Assembly (NCBI GenBank): GCA_028095005.1
Contig: CM051463.1
Location: forward strand, 62,968,251 to 63,032,250
Direction: 5' to 3'
Origin: Rhynchospora pubera
Taxonomy: Eukaryota; Streptophyta; Magnoliopsida; Poales; Cyperaceae
DNA: 64,000 nt
Shown here: positions 34,780-46,828 of the stretch, in pieces
How positions within the stretch are numbered: position 1 is the stretch's first letter
Layout of the letters: each line of letters starts with the position of its first letter
Made by a program: the position numbers and the translations under genes
The notes under the pieces: generated by a model
Database searches by the model: none
What the model saw: only the letters and a program-made list of their open reading frames with translations
What the model was told of the DNA's origin: nothing

Positions 34780-36720
34780 CAGCCCCTCCCCTCCCCTCTC
34801 TTCTTTTCCGATTCGAAACTCTCCCCTCGCCCCTCCTCTATTCTGATCACAGATATCGTAGATTCTCAGAAAAAGGAAAGCAATCTTTGTGCGATGTGCT
34901 CTCCCTTCGCTGCTCCAGAAAAGGAAAAGAGAGCCTGTAGGCTCCCTCCCAGCACCGTCATCCTTTATTGCGCTAGGGTTTTGCTCTCATCCTAAATCAG
35001 TCGCCTAAGCCCTCAATTCATTTCTCTTGCGAAGCTCTCCTCTGTCGTGCTCCTCCGCCCCCCTAACGATTCTCTCGCTGAGATGCGCATTTTACCCCAA
35101 CAAGGTCTACTGTTCTCCACCTCCTGCTCTTCGTCTCCCGCGAAGAAGTCGCCTCTCCTTGACACTCGAGATCTCCTCTCCCTCAAAGCTGCTTGAGGCC
35201 TCCTTTCCTCCGCGTGCCGCGTCACCCTGTAAAATATCTGATATCTCCTGATTTGACTTCCTAAATTAAAATTAAATTAAATGAAACTGTTTGTCAATCA
35301 ATTTTGTAAATTTATACCTGCGGTTAGTGGATAGAACAAAGTGTCTTCGTTCACATAGGACAATTTGCGTGAATTTGATTCCTGATGGTTGTCTACTGGA
35401 AAAGGTTCAATGCCAAGCCGTGGAAGCTGCAACCAACCCTGGGCTGCTACGATGCCAATTCTTGATGGTTGTTTTCACACTTGTTACTTGTATTGGTTTA
35501 TTCTGTTCTCAATCCTCATGCTTTATTCTCGAAAAACACTGCATAATCTCATAAATGTATTTTTATCATGCTGTTTTTTAATATTGTTGATTCTCAAGAC
35601 AGAGATAGTCATGCTTAACCACTAATCAGTGTCGTCATGCCGTCATCTTTGTCTATGTAGCTTTGCTGTGGTGATTATGATTTTCTCTGCAGCCATGAGA
35701 ATGATGTTGCTTATTTGAAATTTTATGAGGACCTAAAGGTGAACTACTCACAGTATTTTGCACATCTTCAGAAACTTATATGTAAGAACATGGAAATTTT
35801 TTTTTTATGCTCTCTAACATTAACATGTTCTACTAATAATTTTCTCTTGTTTGCATTGGCATTTGAGGATGTAAAGAGAATAACACTAGAAAGTTCCAGC
35901 AAATACAAGATAGATGACCCTTTTGTTTTTTTATCGTGCGATTAGGGTATTTCTCTTTCAGGTTATGGTTGCTCACTTGTCCTGACTTTTTTTAATATAC
36001 TGATTAGTTCTCTCACTCTCTTAGGACTCACAAATGTGGATATAGAATGAAGACCTGAAGAAAGAGTTTGTACCAGTGTTTACTGAGTTTTGGCAAGAAA
36101 TTATGAAGAACATGGTTGTTGCTTCTATTAGACCTCTTTTAAATTGATGAAAGTTGATACTTTTTATAGAGGGCTATTGATTTAGTTGTGAAAGCTGTTA
36201 CTGAGCATGATAAGAATATGTGTTCCTGCTGCAAAAACTTTATTCAAGTAGATAGCGAGTTTAACTTCAGTTGCACTAAACTTGTGGGTACATTTTAACC
36301 AAGACTAAGGTAAGTTGTTGAGTCTGCAAGTTTTTACATTTTTTTTCTATTTAGATTCAGTTTGTGCAGACGATTTAAAAAATGTTTATTATTGTAATAT
36401 TTTATCGTACTACCGTAGCACCTTGCACTATTTATGGCTTATTTTTCTTTCCTTGATCCTTGTTGCCATGTCTGTATCATGTTTATTGAGTATTCCTTAT
36501 TTATTATTTTTCAGGATTTGAAAGGCGGAGATTGTGCGACATACTCTATTGTATGCCGGTGGAACGCTGCTTCTCCTCGCAGACTAACTCAGTATTCATT
36601 TTCTCATGCCATGACTAACTTAGTATTTGTTTATTTTCATTTTCTTTTGTAGGATAGGAATGACTATGAGCAAGAGTGAGATAAAGCAACGTTTCATGAG
36701 GCATTTCTGACGCCATTGCT
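34780..36720 (+). pseudogene. Probable captured gene fragments in the Helitron (source unknown)
   Basis: This part begins with a CT/CG-rich leader of the 5' UTR/first-exon kind and continues with protein-like blocks separated by T-rich stretches. Examples are EDVKRITLESSSKYKIDDPF (about 35870-35920), VVKAVTEHDKNMCSCCKNF (about 36188-36244, with two close Cys pairs) and TFHEAFLTPLLENLHYGFNW (about 36690-36750). Stops interrupt any joined reading. It fits Helitron gene capture, but I recognise no family and give no function. Confidence 0.4.
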
Positions 36721-38699
36721 AGAGAACCTTCACTATGGGTTTAATTGGCTCTGCACCGTTATACATCCCACATACCACATATGGCTCTGCAACATTTTTG
36801 TGTATAATGGTAAGTTAATTGGTAAATCAATTTATCAAATTTTTGAATGTAGGTATAGAATACTATAGTGCCTATATTGAAACTTAGCAACTGTTTGTAT
36901 GCTATCAGAGGTTTGCAAGCTCCTCCAAACACTGTTAGTGCTCCTATGATTTTTCTGGTAAATGCCAATTTCATGTTTATAAACAAGATGCTACTTTAGG
37001 TTACCTTAATGCACTTTTTATGAACGTTTTGATATATTTTAGGATAAAGAATTGCACTGCCACATCTCAAGTGACCTTGTAGGAAAGAGCCTTTCGAGGT
37101 TATGATAGCCAGGGCACTAGCATCTGAAATATAGACTCAATGCGAGCTTGCTCAAAGGTGTGTACATTTTCTAATATAAATGCTTGCTTTTAATATTTGT
37201 ATATCTTGTTCATAGGCTTCTCATTTCATAGATTTAACTACTTGGAAAGATAAAAAAAAAAGTAGCTTAATTATGAGCAATTCACGAAAAAAAAGTAATA
37301 TGACGTGAGGATAAATATTGACAAAGGAAAAGTAAAAGGTCATTCTAAATGGTGTGCTTGTGTGCTTCAGGAAGAATTTTTTAAGGATGTGATGGACTTT
37401 GGTATTCAAAGAAGACATAACCTTCTGGTCCCATAAGGAGGCGTCTCAAAGTTTCTTGTTGCATTACTCAATGCAAAGCGCCTTGACCTCTTCATTTTGT
37501 ATAAAGAAGCTTTGTTCTTGTTTCTCTTTTTTTTTCTCAAGCTTAATTTATTCCACATATTTGGTTGTTTGAAAGAAAAATTCAGATTTGTGAATGCACA
37601 TAATATTTTTTTAGGTTATTTCAAGAGGAGGGTCTTTTATGTGGGGAAAGGAATAAATTGGAAAAGACAGGTTTAAATTGGTAATAGAATATCAACAAAA
37701 AAAGTCAAAACCAACCCTAGATTGTTGATTAATACCCATCTATTTAAGTATGCTTGTAGCAGTAGTACTGTAATAGAATTGTACTAGACATTGGGGTATA
37801 AGACTTCATATAAAGGTGCATGTAGCAGTAGTTCTAGACATATCTTTTTCATAGAATAATTTAGAAATAAGTATATGAGTACGCCAAAGATGTCAGATAT
37901 AACATTGCTTTGCCTTGTTTATGCTGTCCGAGTGCCACAATGGTCAGCTCAAACGGATTACCTAGAAGCATCAGAAAAAATAGGGGCATCATTTTCTGGA
38001 CGAGGCTTTGAAAGAAGGTAAATTTTTTGTTTGTCTTTAGCATCACTTGCTTCTTCTTTTTTTTTGTTCTTTTAAAGTTCATATTACTATCACTTGGCCA
38101 ATTGTTCATCATACTTGTACCGCATAATTTCTATTTTTGGCACGTGATTGGTACCAGCGATTTGATCGGGTTACAATATAGTAGAACAATGGTATGAGCT
38201 GACTCATTTGATATTTGTAATTGCTTTTTTTTATTAGGTCATGTGCTGATCTACTCTTCTTGAAATAAGAGCTTCAACAACCGTGTGAAATGTTCTTTGG
38301 TTGGAGCCCTGAAAAAATAGGTAGCTAAACGGTTATCTTAATGAATGATGAAATCATCATTTTCTACCAGTATATGTTATTAGAGCAAATAGTTGATTAA
38401 CACTAGAATAAGACCTGGTCCTTGAGTTGTGGGTTCTTTTCACACAAGGTGTATGTATTATCAACTTAATTCGTGTAATATACTTGTATTTACTGAATTT
38501 ATCCTCTACATAAGTGAGTTGTTAACAATAACATGTGCATCCTTCAAAATTTTGTTTAGATATCTTGCCGAAAAAGGCAGAAAGAGATCTCATCATAAAT
38601 AAAGGAAAGCTAAGATGTACATCATCAGACGGATGATGAGGCGATTTCCATATTTCTTCAATGCCAAATATTTTGTGATGGATTTATTGCACAAATAGC

Positions 38700-38930
38700 A
38701 CAATTAATTGATTGTCTAAAATTCTGGATGTCATTAATATAATGGAGAAATATATGGTATTACTAATATTTAGGGATGTGATGAATTTATTATGCAATAA
38801 AGTGACTGTCTAATATTCAGGAATGTGATTAACGTGGAGCAATATATGGCATTTCTAATATTTAGGGATGTGATTAAACAATATATGGCATTACTAATAT
38901 ATGCATATAACGGCAAGTTTTCTAACTTTT
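38700..38930 (+). repeat. Subterminal direct repeats at the Helitron 3' end
   Basis: The phrases ATATATGG(C/T)ATT(A/T)CTAATATTTAGG and GGAATGTGAT/GGGATGTGAT recur three to four times before the terminal hairpin. Such arrays are common near Helitron 3' ends, but their role here is unknown. Confidence 0.6.
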
Positions 38931-39005
38931 AAGTTATATTGTCTTTTATAAAACTTTCTTGCAATTATAAAAATTGCCCGCACATTGAGCGGGCACTGTT
39001 GCTAG

Positions 39006-41010
39006 TACTTATTAAAAAGAATTCTAAAACCATATCCTATAATTTTTTTAATATATCTATATTAATTATAGTCTTAAATTCGTGCATATTCCGAATCTGT
39101 TATGGCGCAAGCTCAACTGCACTTTTGGAAACTAGACAGCAAGCCATCTCGTATTTTGGATTGAATAAAAAGCAGATTTCACTAGTTCACTTAAAATTCA
39201 GATGAGACAAAATTATATATACCTTTTTTCCTCTATTGACTACAAGAAAAAGAATGGCATCAAGCCATCAATCCACTCAGTATCTTTTTTCCTTCGACAC
39301 AACCTTTGAATTTAATTAAGAATATTCTCTTTCAAGAAGAACTTTTAAGAAACATGCAGCTCAGCCGAAATGAAAGAAAGCAGTTTTGCACAATTATTGG
39401 GTGGAAATTAGACAATGGCATTTAAGCTACAGGTGAAGCAAGAGACAGGATTTGCAAAAGTCATCTAATATTTATTTGTTTCTTCAAAGCAACCAGAAAA
39501 TTTGTGCCCGACGAAGACGAAAGACAGCGATTTTGGTCGCTTTTAATTGTTGTGACAACTTTTAGCCAACGACTAAAATATTTTCATGTCTGTTTCTCAC
39601 TTTTGCTCAATCTACTGGAACAAAATCTGGCTAGATTTTTTTTGTGTCTTCTTTATTAATAATTTGACACATAAATAGTTGAGTACAATTACTTAAAACT
39701 AAAGGATTAAATCTATAATTCTACAAAAAATGGTTACGAATTCAAGCTTCTCTTCGCAATTGTCAAGTGAATTAATAAGACTTATTTTCATCTTTAACTG
39801 AAATCTGTACCTTGAAATAGAATTAATAGTGCAACTGAAATCTGCTATTTTCAAGTGATAAATGATAAATATATAGTTGAAAAAAAAAATGTTGCACTAT
39901 TCTATTGTTATAAAATATTGTCACAATATGACTCCTCCCATCTACTTGGTGGAATCCACACATCTTTAAGTATTATTTATCAGAATGTCATTTTTTTTCA
40001 ATGGAACAGTGTATATCATCATATCACATAAATTTAAGTATGATAAACTCAAAAACAATATAATTGTTCGGCACAAATGTTTATTGATCCATGTAAATTT
40101 TTAGTTGTCATCCGCAAATTGTCACTCCTGCACTCTTCGTATAGTTTAGTTTCAAATTATAGTTTAGTTTAGATGTAAATTTATTTATCCCCCCATAAAT
40201 GTCTATAGTTTAGTTTCAAATTATACATCAAAGTTAAATCTACTTTTAAAATTTAATCTCACTTTTATTTGAAAATCAAATCCAATATTAAATTAGTTAT
40301 AACGCTAGTTATGTTGAGCTCGCTCGTATATGCTGCCAGAACACAAAAAAAAAAAAGGATGGCGTGCTTATATTGGTTATGCTAAGGTCGCATGTGTTGG
40401 CTTGATAAAAAAGGTTGGCATAAATGCGCTAGCTATAGCTTTTGTAGATTTATTGTTAATATCAAACGGTTTACATGACATTTTTTATTAGTCATATATG
40501 TAAATAATTTTTAATATAATATCCATTCAATTTTGATCCGACCTAACACACGCAACCTGGCAGCTGATGAGTTTGGTTAATTATTACTCCTATATATCAT
40601 TTAGCCTAGAAACTTAATTTCTGTTGTTTACAAAAATTAAAACAAAATAAACAAAAGAATGTACTATTTTTCTTTGACAGGACATCAATAACTAATGCTT
40701 AGAATTATTGAAGGATTTTTATTTTTTTTTACTTTGGAATTTCTGAAATGTCTGTGCAGACCTGACGAATCATGTAGCATAACGTGTTATGTGTATATAT
40801 ACCAACTATCCATTTTACCAACACGAGTTCAATAAGTGTCCAAAAAAGAAAACCACAAAAAATATATATATCTAACAAAGAAGTTAACAAATTCTTTGAA
40901 GCATCAACTTGAGGGTGAAATTCGCTTGCTTCTCACGCAGTAAAGTATATATCTTTCAAAAAGTGCTAGAAATGATGTGAATTTATCGATGGGGTTTTCT
41001 GTTTAAACTA
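39006..41010. other. AT-rich spacer, no gene seen
   Basis: Only short frames. ATAGTTTAGTTTCAAATTATA recurs at about 40140-40230 as a local direct repeat. No terminal signals of mobile elements were resolved. Confidence 0.45.
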
Positions 41011-41198
41011 GGCTCCGTTTGGATGGTTGAGAATAAGGTAGGAAGAAGGAAGAATGGAAGAAATTTATTGGGAAAGGATAAATTTATTGGGAAGTGTGTA
41101 ACTTTTGTGAAGAGTTTGGATGGTTAGAAATAAATTTATTGATAAAAAGTGATTATTTCTTATTCCTTATTCCAGAAAGAACCCATCCAAACGGAGCC
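41011..41198. mobile_element. Tourist-like MITE (PIF/Harbinger type)
   Basis: The ends GGCTCCGTTTGGATGG and CCATCCAAACGGAGCC are perfect inverted repeats. They are flanked by CTA on both sides (41008-41010 and 41199-41201). Nearly the same sequence as the element at 7648-7837. Confidence 0.8.
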
Positions 41199-43128
41199 CT
41201 ACTTCCAAGAATGTAAATTGTTTCAAAAATATTCAAACGTTAACGAAAAGGAAAGGAGTATCATATTTTATTCAAGTGTAAACATCTTGACAAAAGATTA
41301 AAGCATTGATTTACAAATTTTTCTAAGGAATCAGGATATATACCAAGTCGTTATCTTCTGAACTTGATAGATTCGCTTTTGCCCCCACTCGGTTGTTTCC
41401 TTATTAACCAATTCTTCTGTTTTGTTTACATTACTCATTTTCATAATTATCTTCTATTATTGTATTAGAATTCCTTTCTTATATAATCGATCTAGATTCT
41501 TCTGGGTAATAGATGTATAATTCCAATTCTATGATCCTGATGCCACAACTAACTAAAATTTTCCGAAGGTTATGATTTGGAGAAAACACACAAACAACAA
41601 AAGAAACCTTGTATAAAGAAAAAAAAAGAAAAAAAGAAACCTTGTAGCTAATGACCAACTTCCAATACATTCCTTTCCTTTTAATATACAATAATATATA
41701 TATATAGACGTGTTTCCTTAAGAAAAAATTAAAAAAGGTAATTATTATTAAGAATCTTTTAAGGTAATATAGCATAAATATTATAGAGTGGCAATTATCA
41801 ATTGGTCCGATATAACTTCAATTTTTTATTTGTTAAAATTTAGTTTTACTTTGAGCCGAATACTGACTGCTGTGATGCATAGAATCATAAACTTACTGAA
41901 TAATTAGCATAAATATTTCTTCTCTCGAAGTTGATGGTATTTAATTAAAACAAATAGTTGAAAACAAGAAGGTTTTTGTTTTTGTGAAACTAAAATTTGA
42001 TGTATCAAGAATAATTTTACATTCGCATTCAGATCATATATTCTTCACTCATGTCAGTTCACTTCGTCTTGTCAAATTGTGACATTAAGAATCCGGAACC
42101 ACCAAATATTGACACGTTAAGTGGATCTTTTATTTGTATGGATGATTGAAGAGGCATCTAATTGCCCAATGTGGATATTTCTTTTCTTTTTCGTTTTTTT
42201 CCCTGGATGAGTAAAGATGCGTCTGATAACACAAAAGTGGATCTTTCGTTGTCACCAAGTATGGCCAATAAACATCCTTTAGTACCATTTTTGGTGAGAT
42301 ATATCTTTCTTTTCACATCATGAACCTTGTATCTTATAACCTTTTCATATCACTAATATTGTTTTGTGTTTTTCCTTTATTGTCATGTGATCATTAATTC
42401 ATTACTAATTACTAAGCAATCTTATAAATACTCAAATAAATACAATAAAATTTATAATTTATAACATAAATTATAAAATAGTTCAAAACAGTATACTGGA
42501 CTTTCATTTATCTTATATAAAAAATAATCTCTTTGTAATCAGAAAACAATATTAGGGGCACTTTTTACTAGTATAATATAAAAAAATACAACGTATGCAT
42601 GTATGAATAGAAAAAAAAAATTAAAATAAAACATTATGCATTCTATTTGTTAATGTTGATCTGCCGATTCATATATAGGGGAGAAAGGGGGAAAAAATGC
42701 AAATAAAAAGACCGTTTGTTTATTATATACCAAGTAACAACTAACAAGTTGACAGGAAACCCGCTGTATATATTGTTACATAAACACAACCGCAGAAATT
42801 CTGTGACTGCCTTTTCTCAGTATAGGCCAAGTGCAGTAATGATGGCATGTACGGATGCGGAATAGGGACGCCACGGGTGGGCCCACAACATGCTGAAGCC
42901 CACATTCCACCGATCCATATCAATTCATTATTTAGGCCGCTTGAAGTTTCCTTTCTTGTAGGCCCAGTGGGCCACCACCACCAACTTCCCATCCTAGAAA
43001 ATTTCAGGGGCTTTAGCAGAAATTTCCTATGAACTTCTCTAATTTGGTTGGTTCCTACATTTTTTAATTTCATCCTCTAAATATTGTGAAACTGTTCTCA
43101 TGCTTGCATATATACCCTTTTGAGTAAT
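41199..43128. other. Spacer, no gene seen
   Basis: AT-rich, with one less AT-rich stretch at 42830-43020. The overlapping frames there on both strands (Trp- and Pro-rich) show no domain and look accidental. Confidence 0.4.
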
Positions 43129-43501
43129 GCTAGAATCAAACATATAGGACGTCAAACACGATCCAAACGTAGCACATTAAAATTTCAAACGGTCGATCCA
43201 AACCGCTCAATATGATCTCTATATTAAAATATCTTTGATAATCAAATTTTATATTTTTTCATATTTTCTAACTTTTTTTTTTCGAATTTTCAAAATTGAA
43301 GGGTTCAGAACTTTTTAGATTGAGCATATTGAAAAATTCCAAAAAAATAGTAAAAAAATTTGAAAAAATATAAAATTTGGTCTCCATGAAGATTTTATAA
43401 CACATAACAATTTGTGCGGTTTGGATCGGCCATTTCAATTTTAGAAATTAAAATTTCATCGCGTTGGACAAGTGTACGTGTCCTATATGTTTGACACTAG
43501 C
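43129..43501. mobile_element. Foldback element, same core, different ends
   Basis: The ends GCTAGAATCAAACATATAGGAC and GTCCTATATGTTTGACACTAGC are inverted repeats. The arms contain CGATCCAAACCGCTCAATATG, the ATCTC..ATTAAAATATC stretch and the inverse. Same family core as 32792-33195. Confidence 0.72.
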
Positions 43502-44309
43502 AACCCCCATACCTTTTTGTGAATTTCTTTCATGATTTATGGCATAACATTCCATCAACAAAACATTTGAATGGAACTAAAAAATCTATTATAAACTTAA
43601 CTAATCCTAATATCTGGTACCATACTGGTGCCGGTTTTTGAGAAGTTAGAATAGGAGACGATAGATAATAGAGGAGAGGGAGCATCAGGGAATACCTCTA
43701 TTTTTGGTTTCGTTGTACACAAACTTTTCTATTTTTAATGGAAGATTGATGGACGAACGTCCACTTGTTTCAAAAAAATAAATAAATAAATAAAATAGTC
43801 CTAAGGTTTGACAAATAACATATGGATATATCAAGAACTCCAATTGAATATGTTAATAAGTTTTAAATTAAAAAGAATATGTTTCATTGATCCATCAAAC
43901 TTTTGTAGGGTTATGAAATTTTGCACTTGTATGAAGAAAATTTTAACGTCAATTGTTGAATTTTCCTCATGCATCATAAAATACCACAAAAGGAATATAA
44001 ACAATTTTGATACGCTAATTAATTCTCGAATTAAAAGATCATGTTTGTTATCCCCAGTGTCCTGATTGGTTTGGAATTATTTTAATAAATAAAAAAAGAA
44101 CCAAAAAAAGATTCAGTCAATTTACTTTGGTCGATCATGAATTTAAATAAGAGATTGCGCTTGATTAAATCTTACGTTAACCTTCCAAATTTATTTTTTT
44201 TTAAATTAAAAATAGAATGATAATAAAAAATGAAGATACATTACTAACCAAACAGAAAATTGTAAACACAATTTCTTTAAGGTCCTATCTGCAATGTTGT
44301 CAAAACCTC

Positions 44310-44316
44310 TATATAA
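44310..44316 (+). promoter_or_regulatory. TATA box of the F-box/kelch gene
   Basis: TATATAA about 150 bp upstream of the ATG at 44469. Transcription would begin near 44345, after the in-frame ATG at 44217, which argues against that longer start. Confidence 0.55.
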
Positions 44317-44468
44317 CTACCTTCACTCCTGTTACCTCTTCTCTCCCCTTCTCCTTCCAAGTTCCAAATCCTTCCCCAAAACTTACACATACCTCACCAT
44401 CACTCTACAAACTAAACAATCAAACCGTCTCCTTCGAACTAATTGAATTCTACAACTACAAGTACCAC

Positions 44469-46828
44469 ATGATCACCACCTCTCCTTCTAACTCCAACCA
44501 GTACGACTCACACATGCCGGACAGGTACGATCCCGTGATACCGGGTCTACCCGACCACATAGCCGAGCACTGCCTACTTCACCTCCCCTTCCCTTACCCC
44601 TCTCTCCTCCGCTCGGTATCTCCTTCATGGAACAAGGCTCTTCTTTCCCCTTCCTTCTTACTCACCAAATCCAAGCTTTGTCTCTCGACCCCGCGTCTCT
44701 TCGTCTTCTCTTTCCACCCGCAAACTCTCCAAATTCAATGCCAATCCCTCGACCCTGCATCGCATCGGTGGTTTTTGTTGCCACGCATCCCGCTATCAAC
44801 CCAAATTCATCCTTGTTACTTGGCTTGTGGCACGGTTGCGTCCAAAGGGGAGATGTTTTTATTCGCCGGCGGTGAAAACTGTTTGGTTTACCGTGCAATA
44901 ACTAATACATGGTCGGTCACGGGGCCGATGTCGTCGCCGAGAGCACCATTGGCTGTTGGTGAAGTTTCCGATGGAAGAATTGCGGTGGTTACTGAAAACA
45001 GTGGAATGCTATCAGCCGAGATTTATGATTCAATCACTGACAAGTGGGGCCCAGCTGCAGTGATGCCTCAAGGAATTGAACGGTAATGAATAACAGTTAA
45101 TACTTAATACTAGAAAATATGTAGAGTGAATTAACTTGTCATGTTGTCATTTTTAACCTCATTATTTCGATATATTCGCTGGGTCACTGGAAGAGCCTGG
45201 TTGCGCAGCTGGCATTCGGTTGTGGGACAAATAAGAGGGCAAATTTTCAGTTAACACCTTTGGAAAAAAATAATTTCCTTCTTAACAAGTAGCCCAAGCA
45301 GTTGTGCCACTAATGATGTAAACGTAACTCAAAACTACGTACCCTTTCCAAAAGTATAAATATTATTTTTCCTTTTCTTAATACTCCTCTTTAGATTATG
45401 AGTCAATGATGCAATGATTACCAAGAACATTAGGAGACGCATATTTAATATGAATTTTTTTTCTTAGAGTAGACAAGCTTCAGCAGCTTAGAAAACAGCA
45501 ATATTGAAGAATATGATAATAATAATACCAAAAGTCAAATAGATTGTTCACTTCATAAAATAAAAAGTCAAAACTTATTTAAAATTGGATTTAATTGTTT
45601 AGAAGCAGGGTGACTTTGGAAATTCGATCAAAAATGAACATTAGTTAATCCACTCAATTCCTTTAACACTATTACCATATTTTTTTAATAGAAAAAGGCA
45701 TGAATTAGCTCATACAAATAAAAATACTCAAAATCTAGAACAAAATACAGTACTGCTATAAAACACTCATTCTAGCCTTGCATGCACCTGCCATTTTTAA
45801 ATTTTAAGCAGCACGGCATGACTCAATGTCTTGACATCACAACAGGTATGATGTAAACGTAACTCAAAACTACGTACCCTTTCCAAAAGTATAAATATTA
45901 TTTTTCCTTTTCTTAATACTCCTCTTTAGATTATGAGTCAATGATGCAATGATTACCAAGAACATTAGGAGACGCATATTTAATATGAATTTTTTTTCTT
46001 AGAGTAGACAAGCTTCAGCAGCTTAGAAAACAGCAATATTGAAGAATATGATAATAATAATACCAAAAGTCAAATAGATTGTTCACTTCATAAAATAAAA
46101 AGTCAAAACTTATTTAAAATTGGATTTAATTGTTTAGAAGCAGGGTGACTTTGGAAATTCGATCAAAAATGAACATTAGTTAATCCACTCAATTCCTTTA
46201 ACACTATTACCATATTTTTTTAATAGAAAAAGGCATGAATTAGCTCATACAAATAAAAATACTCAAAATCTAGAACAAAATACAGTACTGCTATAAAACA
46301 CTCATTCTAGCCTTGCATGCACCTGCCATTTTTAAATTTTAAGCAGCACGGCATGACTCAATGTCTTGACATCACAACAGGTATGATGCAGCGACAATCA
46401 ACGGGCGCGTGTACCTAACAGAAGGGTGGGATTGGCCGTTTGACAGCCCACCACGTGCAGCGGTGTATGATGCAGTCCACAACATGTGGCAGGAAATGCC
46501 AAAGGGGATGTGCGAAGGCTGGACAGGATCCAGCGCCGTCATAAATGGCGCTTTCTACATAGTGACAGAATACGGTGACAACAACCTAAAATTGTATGAT
46601 GAAACCAGGGACGAGTGGCGACCAGTACGAGGCGGTGGGGTGCCAAAGGCAGTGCGACGACCATATGCAGTGGTCGGTGGAGGGAATGGTATGTTGTATG
46701 TGGTTGGGAAGGGATTGGATGTGGCAATTGGGCGGGTCGAGAAGGCCGAGGTGGAGTGGGAGGTGATCAAGGGGCCGGAGGCATTTGCCGAGCTTCTTCC
46801 TTGCAATGCACAAGTGTTGCACTTGTAG
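44469..46828 (+). CDS. F-box/kelch-repeat protein, AFR-like
   Basis: Two exons, 44469-45082 and 46381-46828, joined in phase (a split CGG codon) to 353 aa. F-box/kelch proteins are substrate receptors of SCF ubiquitin ligases: the F-box binds SKP1 and the kelch propeller binds the target. Here the F-box lies at about residues 23-65 (IPGLPDHIAEHCLLHLPFPY, then RSVSPSWNKALLSPSFL). Kelch units follow, for example MFLFAGGENCLVYRAITNTW, and in exon 2 RVYLTEGWDWPF with VYDAVHNMWQEMPKGMCEGW. The EGW-WPF-SPPR and EMPKGM-EGWTG words match Arabidopsis AFR (ATTENUATED FAR-RED RESPONSE), which acts in phytochrome A signalling; orthology is inferred. The 1.3-kb intron contains a 535-bp tandem duplication including a second copy of the splice acceptor. 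Alternative start: ATG at 44514. Confidence 0.88.
45319..46388 (+). repeat. 535-bp perfect tandem duplication across the intron/exon 2 border
   Basis: 45319-45853 and 45854-46388 appear identical base for base. The unit ends with the acceptor CAACAG plus the first eight bases of exon 2 (GTATGATG). ATGATG precedes the first copy and ends both copies, so 6 bp of microhomology lie at the junction. Confidence 0.93.

Larger units (their letters stand above)
34521..39005 (+). mobile_element. Non-autonomous Helitron carrying foreign fragments
   Basis: The 5' end TCTCTACTACTTATAAAGCA is of the Helitron TC type. The 3' end has a GC hairpin (GCCCGC 38976-38981, 7-nt loop, GCGGGC 38989-38994) followed 11 nt later by the terminal CTAG. 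The host bases are A on the left and T on the right, so the insertion is between A and T, as Helitrons do. No Rep/helicase is recognisable, so movement would need an autonomous partner. A GC-rich 34780-35240 stretch, then blocks that look like exons between AT-rich introns (for example LKFYEDLKVNYSQYFAHLQK at about 35705-35770), suggest captured host gene pieces. I cannot name the source gene. Confidence 0.82.

Noticed and set aside
42741..43073. 110-aa minus-strand frame and an overlapping plus-strand frame
   Set aside because: Trp- and Pro-rich, no homology recognised, both strands open in the same place; probably chance in a less AT-rich stretch.
44217..44468. 84-codon N-terminal extension of the AFR-like frame
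   Set aside because: It lies largely upstream of the TATA box at 44310-44316 and has no similarity to F-box protein starts; the ATG at 44469 fits better.
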